Positions 35,811 to 44,615 of a stretch of 64,000 nucleotides of DNA are shown here, one piece after another. The translations under genes and the position numbers were made by a program. The DNA is from CAVQEK01 sp963711495 (GTDB lineage: Bacteria; Bacteroidota; Bacteroidia; Cytophagales; Cyclobacteriaceae): the NCBI GenBank assembly GCA_963711495.1, contig CAVQEK010000004.1, positions 868,001 through 932,000 on the forward strand, read 5' to 3'. Below the pieces are notes generated by a model. That model was not told where the DNA came from. It did not search any database and was given only the letters and a program-made list of their open reading frames with translations. Each line of letters begins with the position of its first letter. The stretch's first letter is position 1.

Positions 35811-37175
35811 TCAGGCAATCCACACTGTTTTCATATTGGTAAATTCCCTGATGCCCAATTGAGAAAGCTCCCTGCCAAAACCTGAATGCTTGATGCCACC
35901 AAATGGTACGGATGGATCGGAAAACATCATTTGATTTATATATATTGCACCGCTCTCAATCTGGTCGGCCAGGAATTTCGCTTTTTGAATATCGCTGGTC
36001 CACAGTGAACCTCCTAAGCCAAAAAGGCTATCATTGGCGATGGAAACAGCTTCCTGGTCCTTGTCAAACACAAAAAAGGACGCTACCGGACCAAATATCT
36101 CTTCTTCGTAGGCGGGCATTCCAGGTTTTACGTTTTCTAATACTAAAGGAGGAAAATGAGCATCCTGGATGGATTGTGGAAGTTCACCATATCTCAACGT
36201 GGCTCCAAGGTCGAGGGACTTTTTCACCTGTTGATGGATATCATTGGCAAGGTCATTTCTGGCCAGGGAAGCAAAGTCCGTATTGGCGTCCATGGGATCG
36301 CCTTTTTTCAATTTTTTGAGTTCAGCTATAAATCCATTCATAAACTGGTCGGCGATTGGTTTTTGTATGATAAATCGCTTGGCGGCAATACAACTTTGGC
36401 CACAATTTATCATTCGAGCTTTCACGGCAATTTGAACCGCAAGGTCCAGATCGGCATCTTCCAAAACGATAAACGGATCGCTTCCACCCAATTCAAGTAC
36501 TGTTTTCTTTATGTTTTTACCTGCCCGCTCTGCCACCTTACTGCCAGCATATTCGCTGCCGGTTAATGTAACGCCCTGTATTCTTGGGTGATCAATGATC
36601 TGGCTGACTTTACTGGTATTAATCAGGAGACTTTGAAACACACCTTCGGGAAATCCGGCTTTATTAAAAATTTCCTCAATAGTCAGCGCACATTGTGGAA
36701 CATTGGAGGCATGTTTGAGAATAGCCGTATTCCCAGCCATTAATCCCGGGGCAGCAAAACGGAAAACCTGCCAGAAAGGAAAGTTCCAGGGCATAATAGC
36801 CAATACTGGTCCTAGGGCATTATAATGAATAAAAGCTTTTCCCTTGCTTGTTTTCAATGGTTCATCATCAAGAAACTGGCTGGCATGTTCCGCATAATAT
36901 TGGCAAGCCGAGGCGCATTTTTCTACCTCGGAGATCGATTCGCGAATAATTTTCCCCATTTCGCGGGTAATGATTTCCGCGTATTTTTCCTTATTTTCCA
37001 GCAGCACGAATGCGCATCTGTTCATGAGTGTTGCCCTGAAATCAGTTGTAGTTTTATGCCAGGATAAGAATGCTTTGTGGGAAAGGTTTATTTTGTTTTC
37101 TATATCGTGGTCTGAATGTTCGTCAAAGGATTTTAGGATTTCGCCATTATAAGGGTTGATTGATCGGATGGACAT
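35811..37175 (-). CDS. gabD: NAD(P)-dependent succinate-semialdehyde dehydrogenase
   Basis: A 454-residue aldehyde dehydrogenase. The oxyanion/nucleotide motif 'MPWNFPFWQVFRFAAPGL', the catalytic glutamate in 'VLELGGSDPFIVL' and the nucleophile Cys (about residue 260) in 'NCGQSCIAAKRF' are all present. The overall pattern, including the short N-terminus 'SINPYNGEILKSF', matches the succinate-semialdehyde dehydrogenase group rather than betaine or acetaldehyde enzymes. It would oxidise succinate semialdehyde to succinate, linking GABA or 4-hydroxybutyrate breakdown to the TCA cycle. Its start overlaps the 3' end of the frameshifted EI24 gene upstream. The substrate is predicted, not shown. Confidence 0.88.
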   Translation of the reverse strand: MSIRSINPYNGEILKSFDEHSDHDIENKINLSHKAFLSWHKTTTDFRATLMNRCAFVLLENKEKYAEIITREMGKIIRESISEVEKCASACQYYAEHASQFLDDEPLKTSKGKAFIHYNALGPVLAIMPWNFPFWQVFRFAAPGLMAGNTAILKHASNVPQCALTIEEIFNKAGFPEGVFQSLLINTSKVSQIIDHPRIQGVTLTGSEYAGSKVAERAGKNIKKTVLELGGSDPFIVLEDADLDLAVQIAVKARMINCGQSCIAAKRFIIQKPIADQFMNGFIAELKKLKKGDPMDANTDFASLARNDLANDIHQQVKKSLDLGATLRYGELPQSIQDAHFPPLVLENVKPGMPAYEEEIFGPVASFFVFDKDQEAVSIANDSLFGLGGSLWTSDIQKAKFLADQIESGAIYINQMMFSDPSVPFGGIKHSGFGRELSQLGIREFTNMKTVWIA

Positions 37176-37943
37176 AAGATATTCTTTCTTTTTTCAACAT
37201 AGTTTAGAGATAACCCTGCGGCTATCAGTGCAAAAACCGGTGCAAATAAAATACCAATAAGTGGGATTAACAGGCTGAGATTCAAAAATAATCCATTGCC
37301 AATGGTAAGTCCCAAATGTTGATTCACCAATTTTCCGGCTTTCTTTTGCAGACATTTTCAAAAATTCATTGCGGTAATCCATCATTGCATAACCCATATA
37401 ATAACTTTCAACGATTAATATTAAAATCGGTGCGAGCGGTACCAGCCAGGTAATCAGGAAAGTGACGAATAAAATGAGGACTGTAAATAGGATTTCAAAG
37501 AAAAAATTCCGTATTGCGATCCGCATGCCCCTGGTAAATTCATTAAAATATTGTTTCGGTTGAATGTGTTCTTCGATTCCAAGATCAAGTGATTGTACTT
37601 TTTCGGAAATGAAAGCCAGTATGGGGGCGACCAATATAAGGACCAGATATCGATATATTTTTAAATACATAAACAGTACCATACCTCTCAAAATCAACAG
37701 TATAACGCTTTCCAAAAAACGATGAAAGCCATTATTCGAAGAAGCGAAATGTAGGTTTTTCATAAATAATGCCACCAATTGACCAGATGATTTGATGGCA
37801 AAAAATGAGATTATCAAGGCAATTAGGAGGTTTAATAGCGCAGGCAGTATTAGAAAAGTCCACAGATTTTTCTTTTCAATAAATCTGAAAGCCCTCCAAT
37901 AATGGCGAAAAGCCAGCTGAATTTCATGAGTAAAATCCATCAA
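37133..37943 (-). CDS. EI24/CysZ-like membrane protein, frameshifted near its 3' end
   Basis: The frame from 37943 encodes about 200 residues of an EI24-domain (CysZ/YbfF-like) multi-span protein, then turns into non-homologous sequence after 'FLKMSAKESRK'. The expected continuation 'LVNQHLGLTIGNGLFLNLSLLIPLIGILFAPVFALIAAGLSLNYVE' lies in the next frame and runs to a stop at 37133, inside the dehydrogenase gene. The shift maps to CGGAAAATTGG, with the AAAA at 37331-37334; removing one A restores a protein of about 269 residues. CysZ-type proteins import sulfate, but EI24 homologues in Bacteroidota are not characterised, so function is not assigned. Treat it as frameshifted or mis-assembled until checked. 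Confidence 0.8.
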
Positions 37944-38103
37944 TAGCAGCTTGTTAATTAAATCTATGTAAAATCAATCACATGTCCTAAACCGGATTTG
38001 ATAAAATTAGAAAATGTAGAAAAATGGAATGAATAAATAGTAAAATTCCAAGAATTGAAACATTTATTATATCCCCAAACCAAAGGGTTTGCTTATTCGT
38101 TGT

Positions 38104-38111
38104 TACCTTTG
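38104..38111 (+). promoter_or_regulatory. TAnnTTTG promoter word upstream of pta
   Basis: TACCTTTG matches the Bacteroidota -7 consensus. A TTTG lies upstream at 38088-38091, closer than the usual -33 spacing, so the assignment is tentative. The 5' leader to the pta ATG would be about 100 nt. Confidence 0.3.
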
Positions 38112-38219
38112 AACCGCTCAAGATCACGACCAGTCAACAGTAGTATCAAGAAATTAAATGTTGAATGACTTGGGACCATTTTCAATGATTAATTATTTCG
38201 CAAAATTATTTTTTAAACT

Positions 38220-39215
38220 ATGGATTTAATGACTTCTATTCGCGGAAACGCGAAAAAACTACAAAATACTATTGTATTGCCAGAAGGCACCGAAGAGCGG
38301 ACGATAAAGGCTGCTGATCAGGTTTTAGCGCTGGGAATTGCAAAAATTATTCTTATCGGAAACCACAGCAATATCGAACAACTGGCCCGGTTCCATCATC
38401 TGACCAATATCGGGAAAGCATCCATCGTCGACCCCCTGAAAAATGCTAAAACGGAAGAGTATATTGCGTTAATGTTGAGGTTGCGCGCACATAAGGGGCT
38501 CACTGAAGATCAGGCTAGACAATTGCTCTTAAATCCATTGTATCTTTCTACCGTCATGATCAAGAACGGAGACGCTGATGGAGAAGTAGCCGGCGCTAAT
38601 AATGCAACGGGTGATGTATTGAGACCGGCATTTCAATTTGTAAAAACCTTGCCAGGAATAAGTGTGGTTTCAGGGGCATTTATTATGATCATACCCGACA
38701 AACATTTTGGAGAGGACGGAATTTTTGTTTTTGCCGATTGCGCAGTTCATCCCGATCCAACGGATAAGGAATTAGCTGAGATAGCCGTAGCTACTGCACA
38801 AACGGCCAGGAACATTGCCAAAATTGAACCAAGAGTGGCTATGTTAAGTTTCTCTACTAAAGGAAGCGCTCAACACGAAATGGTGGATAAAGTCGTATCT
38901 GCCACCAAATTGGCTCGTTCTATGAATCCCCAACTTCAGATTGACGGCGAACTTCAGGCGGATGCGGCCATTGTTTCAGCCATTGGGGCAAAAAAAGCTC
39001 CTGGTAGTGAAATCGCGGGCAAAGCCAATGTATTGGTTTTCCCAACAATGGAATCAGGAAATATCGCTTATAAATTGGTCCAAAGATTGGCGAAAGCAGA
39101 GGCAATTGGTCCAATCTTACAGGGCATGGCGGCACCGATCAATGACTTGTCGCGCGGATGTTCCGTAGAAGATATCGTTAACATGATTGCCGTTACTGCC
39201 AATCAGGCACAATAA
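38220..39215 (+). CDS. pta: Phosphate acetyltransferase
   Basis: Converts acetyl-CoA and phosphate to acetyl phosphate. The 331-residue protein is the short catalytic form without the N-terminal DRTGG-type domain. It begins with 'LPEGTEERTIKAADQVL' and contains 'GDADGEVAGANNATGDVLRPAF', 'GSAQHEMVDKVVSATKLAR', 'DGELQADAAI' and 'VLVFPTMESGNIAYKLVQRLA', all typical of PTA. Phosphate butyryltransferase is related, but these motifs and the ackA neighbour favour PTA. It is the first gene of a three-gene operon with a 3-hydroxyacyl-CoA dehydrogenase (27-bp gap) and ackA. Confidence 0.95.
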   Translation: MDLMTSIRGNAKKLQNTIVLPEGTEERTIKAADQVLALGIAKIILIGNHSNIEQLARFHHLTNIGKASIVDPLKNAKTEEYIALMLRLRAHKGLTEDQARQLLLNPLYLSTVMIKNGDADGEVAGANNATGDVLRPAFQFVKTLPGISVVSGAFIMIIPDKHFGEDGIFVFADCAVHPDPTDKELAEIAVATAQTARNIAKIEPRVAMLSFSTKGSAQHEMVDKVVSATKLARSMNPQLQIDGELQADAAIVSAIGAKKAPGSEIAGKANVLVFPTMESGNIAYKLVQRLAKAEAIGPILQGMAAPINDLSRGCSVEDIVNMIAVTANQAQ

Positions 39216-39242
39216 AAATTATTCATCATAAAGGTTAATAAC

Positions 39243-40208
39243 ATGACCATTTCAACTGAATCTATTGAAGGATACGCCATTAAAAAGAAAGAACAACCAG
39301 TTGTTCAAAAAAGCCGGTATAAATTTTCAAAAGTTGGGCTGGTGGGATGCGGAATCCTCGGCCAGGAAATTAGCAGGATGGTTAGTTCTCATGGTCTGGA
39401 TGTCACTTTTATTGAGGTTTCCCCGGAGAAAATTGAACAGGCATTATTGGGTATATCCAATGAATTGGACAATATGATTGAGCGATGGGGAATGACCCTG
39501 AGTGAAAAAAGGGCAATTTTATCTCGCATAAAAGGAACCATGGACTACCTCGATCTGAAGGATGCTGATATTGTTATAGAATCGGTCAAATCCAGAACCC
39601 GTGAAAATAGTGTCGAATTGCGTAAAAGAATCTTTAAGGAAATTGAAAGACATATTGCAACTGACGCTATCATTGCCACGAATTCAACCACCTTGGTTAT
39701 AACAGAATTATCATCAGAACTGGAACATCCTAATCGATGTGTGAGCCTGCATTTTTTATCACCGGCTGATAAAATACCGGTGGTTGAAATAGCCAGAGGG
39801 TTACACACTTCAGATGCCACCTATGAAAAAGTTTGTCAGTTCGCTACGGTGTTCGACAAAAAAGTGATTCCTGTTGTTGAATCCCCAGGCATAATAAGTA
39901 CACGTTTGATTGCTCCGTTGATCAATGAAGCTTGCGAAATATTGCTCGAAGGAGTAGGGAAAATGGAAGATATTGATACTACCATGAAAATGGGTTTCGG
40001 ATTTCCTATGGGTCCGTTTGAATTAGCAGATAAAATTGGATTGGATGTGATTGTCAGATGGCTCGATAATTTATATAGAGAATTCGGTGACTTGAAATAC
40101 AAGGCGTCCCCTTTACTGAAAAAGATGATGAGAGCGAATCATCTTGGCCGTGAAACTGGCGTGGGATTTTATCATTATGACGGCGAAGGAAGGAAAATAA
40201 TCAATTAA
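39243..40208 (+). CDS. 3-hydroxybutyryl/3-hydroxyacyl-CoA dehydrogenase
   Basis: The 321-residue protein has an NAD-binding Rossmann fold with 'GLVGCGILGQE' at about 33-43, the catalytic His in 'VSLHFLSPAD' (replacing the usual HFFNP), and the C-terminal helical domain with 'MKMGFGFPMGPFELADKIGLD' and 'GRETGVGFYHY'. It oxidises 3-hydroxyacyl-CoA to 3-ketoacyl-CoA, or the reverse in butyrate/PHB-type pathways. About 30 extra N-terminal residues precede the fold. It lies between pta and ackA with 27- and 13-bp gaps, an uncommon arrangement that suggests co-expression with acetate formation. Confidence 0.9.
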   Translation: MTISTESIEGYAIKKKEQPVVQKSRYKFSKVGLVGCGILGQEISRMVSSHGLDVTFIEVSPEKIEQALLGISNELDNMIERWGMTLSEKRAILSRIKGTMDYLDLKDADIVIESVKSRTRENSVELRKRIFKEIERHIATDAIIATNSTTLVITELSSELEHPNRCVSLHFLSPADKIPVVEIARGLHTSDATYEKVCQFATVFDKKVIPVVESPGIISTRLIAPLINEACEILLEGVGKMEDIDTTMKMGFGFPMGPFELADKIGLDVIVRWLDNLYREFGDLKYKASPLLKKMMRANHLGRETGVGFYHYDGEGRKIIN

Positions 40209-40221
40209 TTTTTTAAGTTAT

Positions 40222-41445
40222 ATGAAGATTTTAGTGCTTAATTCAGGGAGTTCATCCATTAAATATCAACTGATTGAAATGAATGCCGGCAAAGTGATTG
40301 CCAAAGGGATCGTGGATAAAATCGGGATGGATGAATCTACCCTCACCAATAAAAGAGACGATGGTGACGAAGTGATGTTAAAGGGTGACATTGTTGACCA
40401 TCAGGCGGGCATTGAGTATGTTTTAGGGGTACTTGTCAGTGAAAAACATGGCTCGGTGAAGAAACTGGAAGAAATTGAAGCTGTCGGACATCGAGTCGTC
40501 CATGGTGGAGAAACCTTTCACACCAGCGTTCGCATTAACGATCAGGTCATTGAAAAAGCCAGGGAATGCGTTGATCTTGCTCCATTGCACAATCCACCAA
40601 ATCTGAAAGGTATTAGCGCCATCACGGAATTGTTGCCAGAAGTAACGCAGGTTGCTGTATTTGATACCGCATTCCATCAGACCATGCCTAAATATGCTTA
40701 CATGTATGCCATCCCATATTCACTATACAAAAAATATGGTCTGCGGCGTTATGGATTTCATGGTACCAGTCATCAGTATGTTTCCCAAAGAGCTTGTGAA
40801 ATATTAGGGGTTGATATTCACTTGAACAAAATCATCACATGCCATTTAGGGAATGGTGCTTCGATTACGGCTATTCAGCATGGGCGTTCAATCGATACTT
40901 CCATGGGGCTCACACCTGTTGAAGGTATGATCATGGGAACTCGAAGTGGCGATCTCGATCTAGGTGTACTGATGTACATTATCGACAAAGAAGAACTCAG
41001 TGTGCATGAAGCCAACACTTTGATTAACAAACATAGTGGAATTCTGGGGATCTCGGGGGTGTCTTCTGACATGCGTGAAGTACAAAAAGCAGCTGACGAA
41101 GGAAATGATCGCGCTAAACTTGCCCTGGAGATGTATATCTACCGCATTGTCAAATATATTGGTTCGTATACTGCTGCCATGGGAGGCACAGATATTATTG
41201 TATTCACCGGTGGTATTGGAGAAAATGCGGATCGTATCAGGGAGGCTGTTTGTGCCAAGTTCGAATTTCTCGGTTTGGAATTTGACGGAGAGCGCAATGA
41301 AGGATTGCAAGGAGAAGAAGCCATTATAACAAAACCAGCGTCAAAAGTTAAAGTATTGGTCGTGCCTACCAACGAAGAATTGGTGATTGCACAGGAAACT
41401 ATGAAAGTAATAACAGAAGAAGAAAAAGAGCACAGTTGGCTATAG
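40222..41445 (+). CDS. ackA: Acetate kinase
   Basis: Transfers the phosphate of acetyl phosphate to ADP, giving acetate and ATP. The 407-residue protein has the ASKHA-fold hallmarks: 'LVLNSGSSSIKYQ' at the N-terminus, 'HRVVHGGETF', 'VFDTAFHQTMP', 'YGFHGTSHQYV', 'HLGNGASITAI', 'DTSMGLTPVEGMIMGTRSGDLD' and 'FTGGIGENA'. Length is normal. It is last in the pta operon. The hairpin at 41455-41472 follows; its T-run lies on the opposite strand and so mainly serves the convergent outer-membrane protein gene. Confidence 0.98.
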   Translation: MKILVLNSGSSSIKYQLIEMNAGKVIAKGIVDKIGMDESTLTNKRDDGDEVMLKGDIVDHQAGIEYVLGVLVSEKHGSVKKLEEIEAVGHRVVHGGETFHTSVRINDQVIEKARECVDLAPLHNPPNLKGISAITELLPEVTQVAVFDTAFHQTMPKYAYMYAIPYSLYKKYGLRRYGFHGTSHQYVSQRACEILGVDIHLNKIITCHLGNGASITAIQHGRSIDTSMGLTPVEGMIMGTRSGDLDLGVLMYIIDKEELSVHEANTLINKHSGILGISGVSSDMREVQKAADEGNDRAKLALEMYIYRIVKYIGSYTAAMGGTDIIVFTGGIGENADRIREAVCAKFEFLGLEFDGERNEGLQGEEAIITKPASKVKVLVVPTNEELVIAQETMKVITEEEKEHSWL

Positions 41446-41454
41446 ACATAAAAA

Positions 41455-41472
41455 ACCGGCCATTAGGCCGGT
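41455..41472 (-). terminator. Intrinsic terminator for the outer-membrane protein gene
   Basis: ACCGGCC-ATTA-GGCCGGT is a perfect 7-bp stem. On the minus strand it is followed by T6 (AAAAAA at 41450-41455 on the plus strand), right after the stop of the gene ending at 41485. In the plus direction it lacks a T-run. Confidence 0.85.
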
Positions 41473-41484
41473 GATATGTCAGAT

Positions 41485-42564
41485 TTAAAACGAAAGACCA
41501 AAACTAAAAGCATTCAGTCGCGGACCTCGATCTTGAGCGAACAGTTCATTAAGATCATAGTTAATGAATAAATCAACATCACCAATGCCCACCACCAAAC
41601 GTGTGCCATATCGGAAATTATTCAGGTAAAAATTGTCGTGATTGCGATCCTTATTTTTATTTCCATCTTTATACACATTTTTTGAATAGCTGTCGAGACG
41701 ATAGCCCGCATACATTCCCAGGCCAATCCTAAAGCTGTTGCTGTGATAAAATACTGTACGTTTCCGGGTAGTGCCGTCACTGTTTTGGCTCACTTTTGTT
41801 TTATATCCAAAATCGAAAACCGGGACCAGGTGAAGGCCTAAATAGGCGGCAGTAAGTTTGCTCTTGATCGGATTGAGTTCCGGATCAATACTTTCAAAAA
41901 TCACATTTTCATCACCTTTCAAAATTTTAGTTGCATTGTCCTGGAATTTAAAATTATACCAGCTAATACTTGTGCCGTAATCTAATGAAAACGGACCAGC
42001 CAAATTGGTTTGCCAGGTTGGTGCAATGGATACATACCACGATCCCCAGGGCTTCACCGTATACGGTGCATTATTTTCATCAGGAAATCCTTGACCATCT
42101 TCCAGGTAGTTATTCATCCCAAGATCTAACAGTGATATAAATTTTGTTCGATGAGCAACATAGCGTTTCTCTTTTTCATAATAATATTGATCATTGCTAC
42201 GTGCTGAACCTTTTGAACCATCCTGGTGGTTTTTAAATGCATCTTCAAGATCCTTGAATTCCTTCGATTCTGGTTTATTTTGCAGGTATTTTTCACCGGT
42301 CGAGTCTTCAATAGCGATATGTTTGGGGTTGTTTTTGAGGTTCAGCGTTTCTTCCAGATCACTCACCATTTTATTGAGATCGTATTGTTTGAGTTTTTCC
42401 AATTCTTCCCTGTTTTCCACCTGGATGATCACACGGCTGTTTTCTCCGATTTGAACTTCAATGGTGTCTTTCTCTTGTTTATTCAAAGTAGTGTTTTGTT
42501 CACTTCCTGCCCAGGTCATCAGCGTTGGGTAGAATGTCAATAAAAATAAACATGTTGTTTTCAT
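41485..42564 (-). CDS. Secreted, probable outer-membrane beta-barrel protein
   Basis: A 359-residue protein with a signal peptide (MKTTCLFLLTFYPTLMTWAG), a charged helical region (about 30-135) containing 'VIIQVENREELEKLKQYDLNKMVSDLEETLNL', and a C-terminal barrel-like domain from about residue 140 ending 'RLNAFSFGLSF', with terminal Phe. It is third in a likely operon after an ECF sigma factor and a membrane anti-sigma-like protein, with a 5-bp gap to the latter. No family name can be given with confidence; an envelope role tied to that sigma factor is inferred from position. Confidence 0.75.
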   Translation of the reverse strand: MKTTCLFLLTFYPTLMTWAGSEQNTTLNKQEKDTIEVQIGENSRVIIQVENREELEKLKQYDLNKMVSDLEETLNLKNNPKHIAIEDSTGEKYLQNKPESKEFKDLEDAFKNHQDGSKGSARSNDQYYYEKEKRYVAHRTKFISLLDLGMNNYLEDGQGFPDENNAPYTVKPWGSWYVSIAPTWQTNLAGPFSLDYGTSISWYNFKFQDNATKILKGDENVIFESIDPELNPIKSKLTAAYLGLHLVPVFDFGYKTKVSQNSDGTTRKRTVFYHSNSFRIGLGMYAGYRLDSYSKNVYKDGNKNKDRNHDNFYLNNFRYGTRLVVGIGDVDLFINYDLNELFAQDRGPRLNAFSFGLSF

Positions 42565-42569
42565 GGGTT

Positions 42570-43457
42570 TTAATTTTTAATGTTTTGTGTTGTTTTACCG
42601 AATATCCTGCCGAAGTTTAAGGTGAGAATATCATCTTTGGCATTGCGGATTTTTGCTTTCGTTTCATCACTGATCTTCAAATCATCTTTGATGTCAGAGA
42701 TTTTTTTGATGCTTTTCTCCACAATTTTTTCCTGTGCATACGCCAGTACGGACTCATCCTGTGATTTTTTATAAATGATCTTGACTTGCGGATACTTTTG
42801 TTCTTCCAAGTTGTTCTGTTTAATTGCTGCTTGCGACGCTACATCGGGTGCATTTTTTTGCGTTGTAGGCAATTCAGTACCTTGATCCACAGCTAAAGGG
42901 ATTTCATCAGTCTTTGATATTTCATCTGGTAGTTGAGCCAATTTTTGGGCTATAGGCCTGGGCTGGTCCTGCAATTCAACACTGGATATATTTGCATTGA
43001 CTTCGGTAGTGTTAGGCGTTTTCATGGCAATCGTATTTTCTGCCCGGTGTTGCTTTTTATTTGTTGTGTGCTTTGTATCCGGTTTGATGTTGTTGATTTC
43101 CTGGTTTTTATTTTGGGCCATCTTCATAGCCATTTTGCCGGCATGCTCACTTTCTGTTTTAGTATCTTCCCCTTTCATAGTTTTTTTGTTGGTTGTCATT
43201 TCCGGTTCAGTATTTTTTAATTGGGTACTGGTGTCAACCGCAGTTTGAATCAAATTCATACTATCGTTGATCACAAAGTAAGATCCCAGTCCGACCAGTA
43301 AGATGATACTGGCAGCGGCTGCCAGCCATCGCCATCGTTGTTGATTTTTTTTCTTTTGGAGTGTTTGTTCAATAACTTGCCAGGGTTCCGAAGATGGCGG
43401 ATATTCCAGCCCTCCGATTTTATCCTTAAACAAACGATCTGTTTTATTGACCTTCAT
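42570..43457 (-). CDS. Single-span membrane protein, probable anti-sigma factor
   Basis: A 295-residue protein with a short cytoplasmic N-terminus (about 1-43, including 'GGLEYPPSSEPWQVIEQTL'), one transmembrane helix (about 44-64, 'WLAAAASIILLVGLGSYFVI') and a long polar, low-complexity periplasmic part rich in Lys, Asn, Gln and Glu. It overlaps the upstream ECF sigma gene by 4 bp. This topology and coupling are typical of anti-sigma factors or their partners, but no ZAS or FecR motif is visible, so the role is inferred from context. Confidence 0.7.
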   Translation of the reverse strand: MKVNKTDRLFKDKIGGLEYPPSSEPWQVIEQTLQKKKNQQRWRWLAAAASIILLVGLGSYFVINDSMNLIQTAVDTSTQLKNTEPEMTTNKKTMKGEDTKTESEHAGKMAMKMAQNKNQEINNIKPDTKHTTNKKQHRAENTIAMKTPNTTEVNANISSVELQDQPRPIAQKLAQLPDEISKTDEIPLAVDQGTELPTTQKNAPDVASQAAIKQNNLEEQKYPQVKIIYKKSQDESVLAYAQEKIVEKSIKKISDIKDDLKISDETKAKIRNAKDDILTLNFGRIFGKTTQNIKN

Positions 43458-44035
43458 GACTGATTGATTACTTTATTTTTCAATGCTGTTTCTGCTTTCA
43501 ATAATTTATCCTGGAGGTGGGCACGCGCCCGGCTCAATTGGGATTTGGATGTATTTTCACTGATATCCATCATTTCGGCAATTTCCTTGTGACTATATCC
43601 TTCAATAGCGAATAAATTGAACACCGTTCTGAAACCTGTTGGCAATTCACCAATCATTTTAAGCAAGTCTTCTGCTTCGAGATTATTTTCTAATACATTG
43701 AAGTCCGGTGAGCGTTCAACATGTGCCAAATCGGTTTCCAGATACATTGTTTTATTCTTTCTCAAATAACCTAAGGATTCATTGATCATGATGCGCTTCA
43801 TCCAGCCTTCGAATTTGCCCTCGCCCTGGTATTGATCAATTTTATCAAATATTTTAATAAATCCATTGGTCATAATTCCTTCTGCTTCATACCGGTCATA
43901 TATATATCTTCTGCACAGTCCAAGCATCCTCGAAGCATACTTTTCATAAAGTATTCGCTGGGCTTTGGCATTCTTTTTTTTACAACCGGCAATCAGATCG
44001 ATATCTTGCAATGATTTTCTGATTTGAAGCTTCAT
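43454..44035 (-). CDS. ECF-subfamily RNA polymerase sigma factor
   Basis: A 193-residue sigma-70 family protein with only region 2 ('AQRILYEKYASRMLGLCRRYI..', 'FIKIFDKIDQYQGEGKFEGWMKRIMINESLGYLRK') and region 4 ('LPTGFRTVFNLFAIEGYSHKEIAEMMDISENTSKSQLSRARAHLQ'), as in ECF sigma factors. It directs transcription of a small regulon, usually for envelope functions in this phylum. It overlaps the anti-sigma-like gene by 4 bp, and the outer-membrane protein gene follows. Autoregulation is likely but not shown. Confidence 0.93.
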   Translation of the reverse strand: MKLQIRKSLQDIDLIAGCKKKNAKAQRILYEKYASRMLGLCRRYIYDRYEAEGIMTNGFIKIFDKIDQYQGEGKFEGWMKRIMINESLGYLRKNKTMYLETDLAHVERSPDFNVLENNLEAEDLLKMIGELPTGFRTVFNLFAIEGYSHKEIAEMMDISENTSKSQLSRARAHLQDKLLKAETALKNKVINQS

Positions 44036-44121
44036 TTTTTATGGTATCCGAATGGTAGATGCATTGGTTAAGGATAAGGTTGCATCGGGAAAAGAAATTT
44101 TAAAGGATTTCCAGTTTTGCG

Positions 44122-44580
44122 TCAATATGAGGCCTTGTAGTTGATGTCAATGGTGACTTCGGTAAATTTTTTTGGATTAACATCAACCGGATTAATGTTG
44201 TTTTGACCATCCATTTTATTGGCAAAAAAGCCATTATCTTCTTTAGTGAATAGGGAGTATTTTCCTGGCGGAAGAACAACTCTGAAGCGTCCCTGGTGAT
44301 CGGTAGGGATCACTTTCACCAATTCCGAATTAATATTTTCATAGATGGGTCCGCTATCAGGCGCCACATCTTTGGTAGTGGTACGTTGAAAAATATAAAT
44401 TAACCTTTCAACAGGCTGACCTTGAGAATTCGTTGCCGAAGCATCCGGTGAAGGCATCTGATTTCCCTCATGCCATACAACCCGGCCATTAATTCCCTGA
44501 TTATCAGTCTTACTGATCTTCATGGCACACGACCAGAAGAATATGGAAAAAATGAGTGTAAAAACTGCAATGCGGATCAT
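44122..44580 (-). CDS. Lipoprotein with carboxypeptidase-regulatory-like domain
   Basis: A 152-residue protein with a lipoprotein signal ('MIRIAVFTLIFSIFFWSCAM', lipobox Cys at 18) and a beta-sandwich resembling carboxypeptidase-regulatory-like domains: 'GINGRVVWHEGNQMPSPDA', then 'TDHQGRFRVVLPPGKYSLFTKEDNGFFAN'. Such small surface lipoproteins are common in Bacteroidota, and their function is unknown. It lies upstream of the sigma operon with an 86-bp gap and is divergent from htpG; the inverted repeat at 44616-44652 lies 36 bp upstream of its start. Confidence 0.78.
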   Translation of the reverse strand: MIRIAVFTLIFSIFFWSCAMKISKTDNQGINGRVVWHEGNQMPSPDASATNSQGQPVERLIYIFQRTTTKDVAPDSGPIYENINSELVKVIPTDHQGRFRVVLPPGKYSLFTKEDNGFFANKMDGQNNINPVDVNPKKFTEVTIDINYKASY

Positions 44581-44615
44581 GCTTCAATTTACAAAAAATA
44601 CTGCAATATTCTGTC

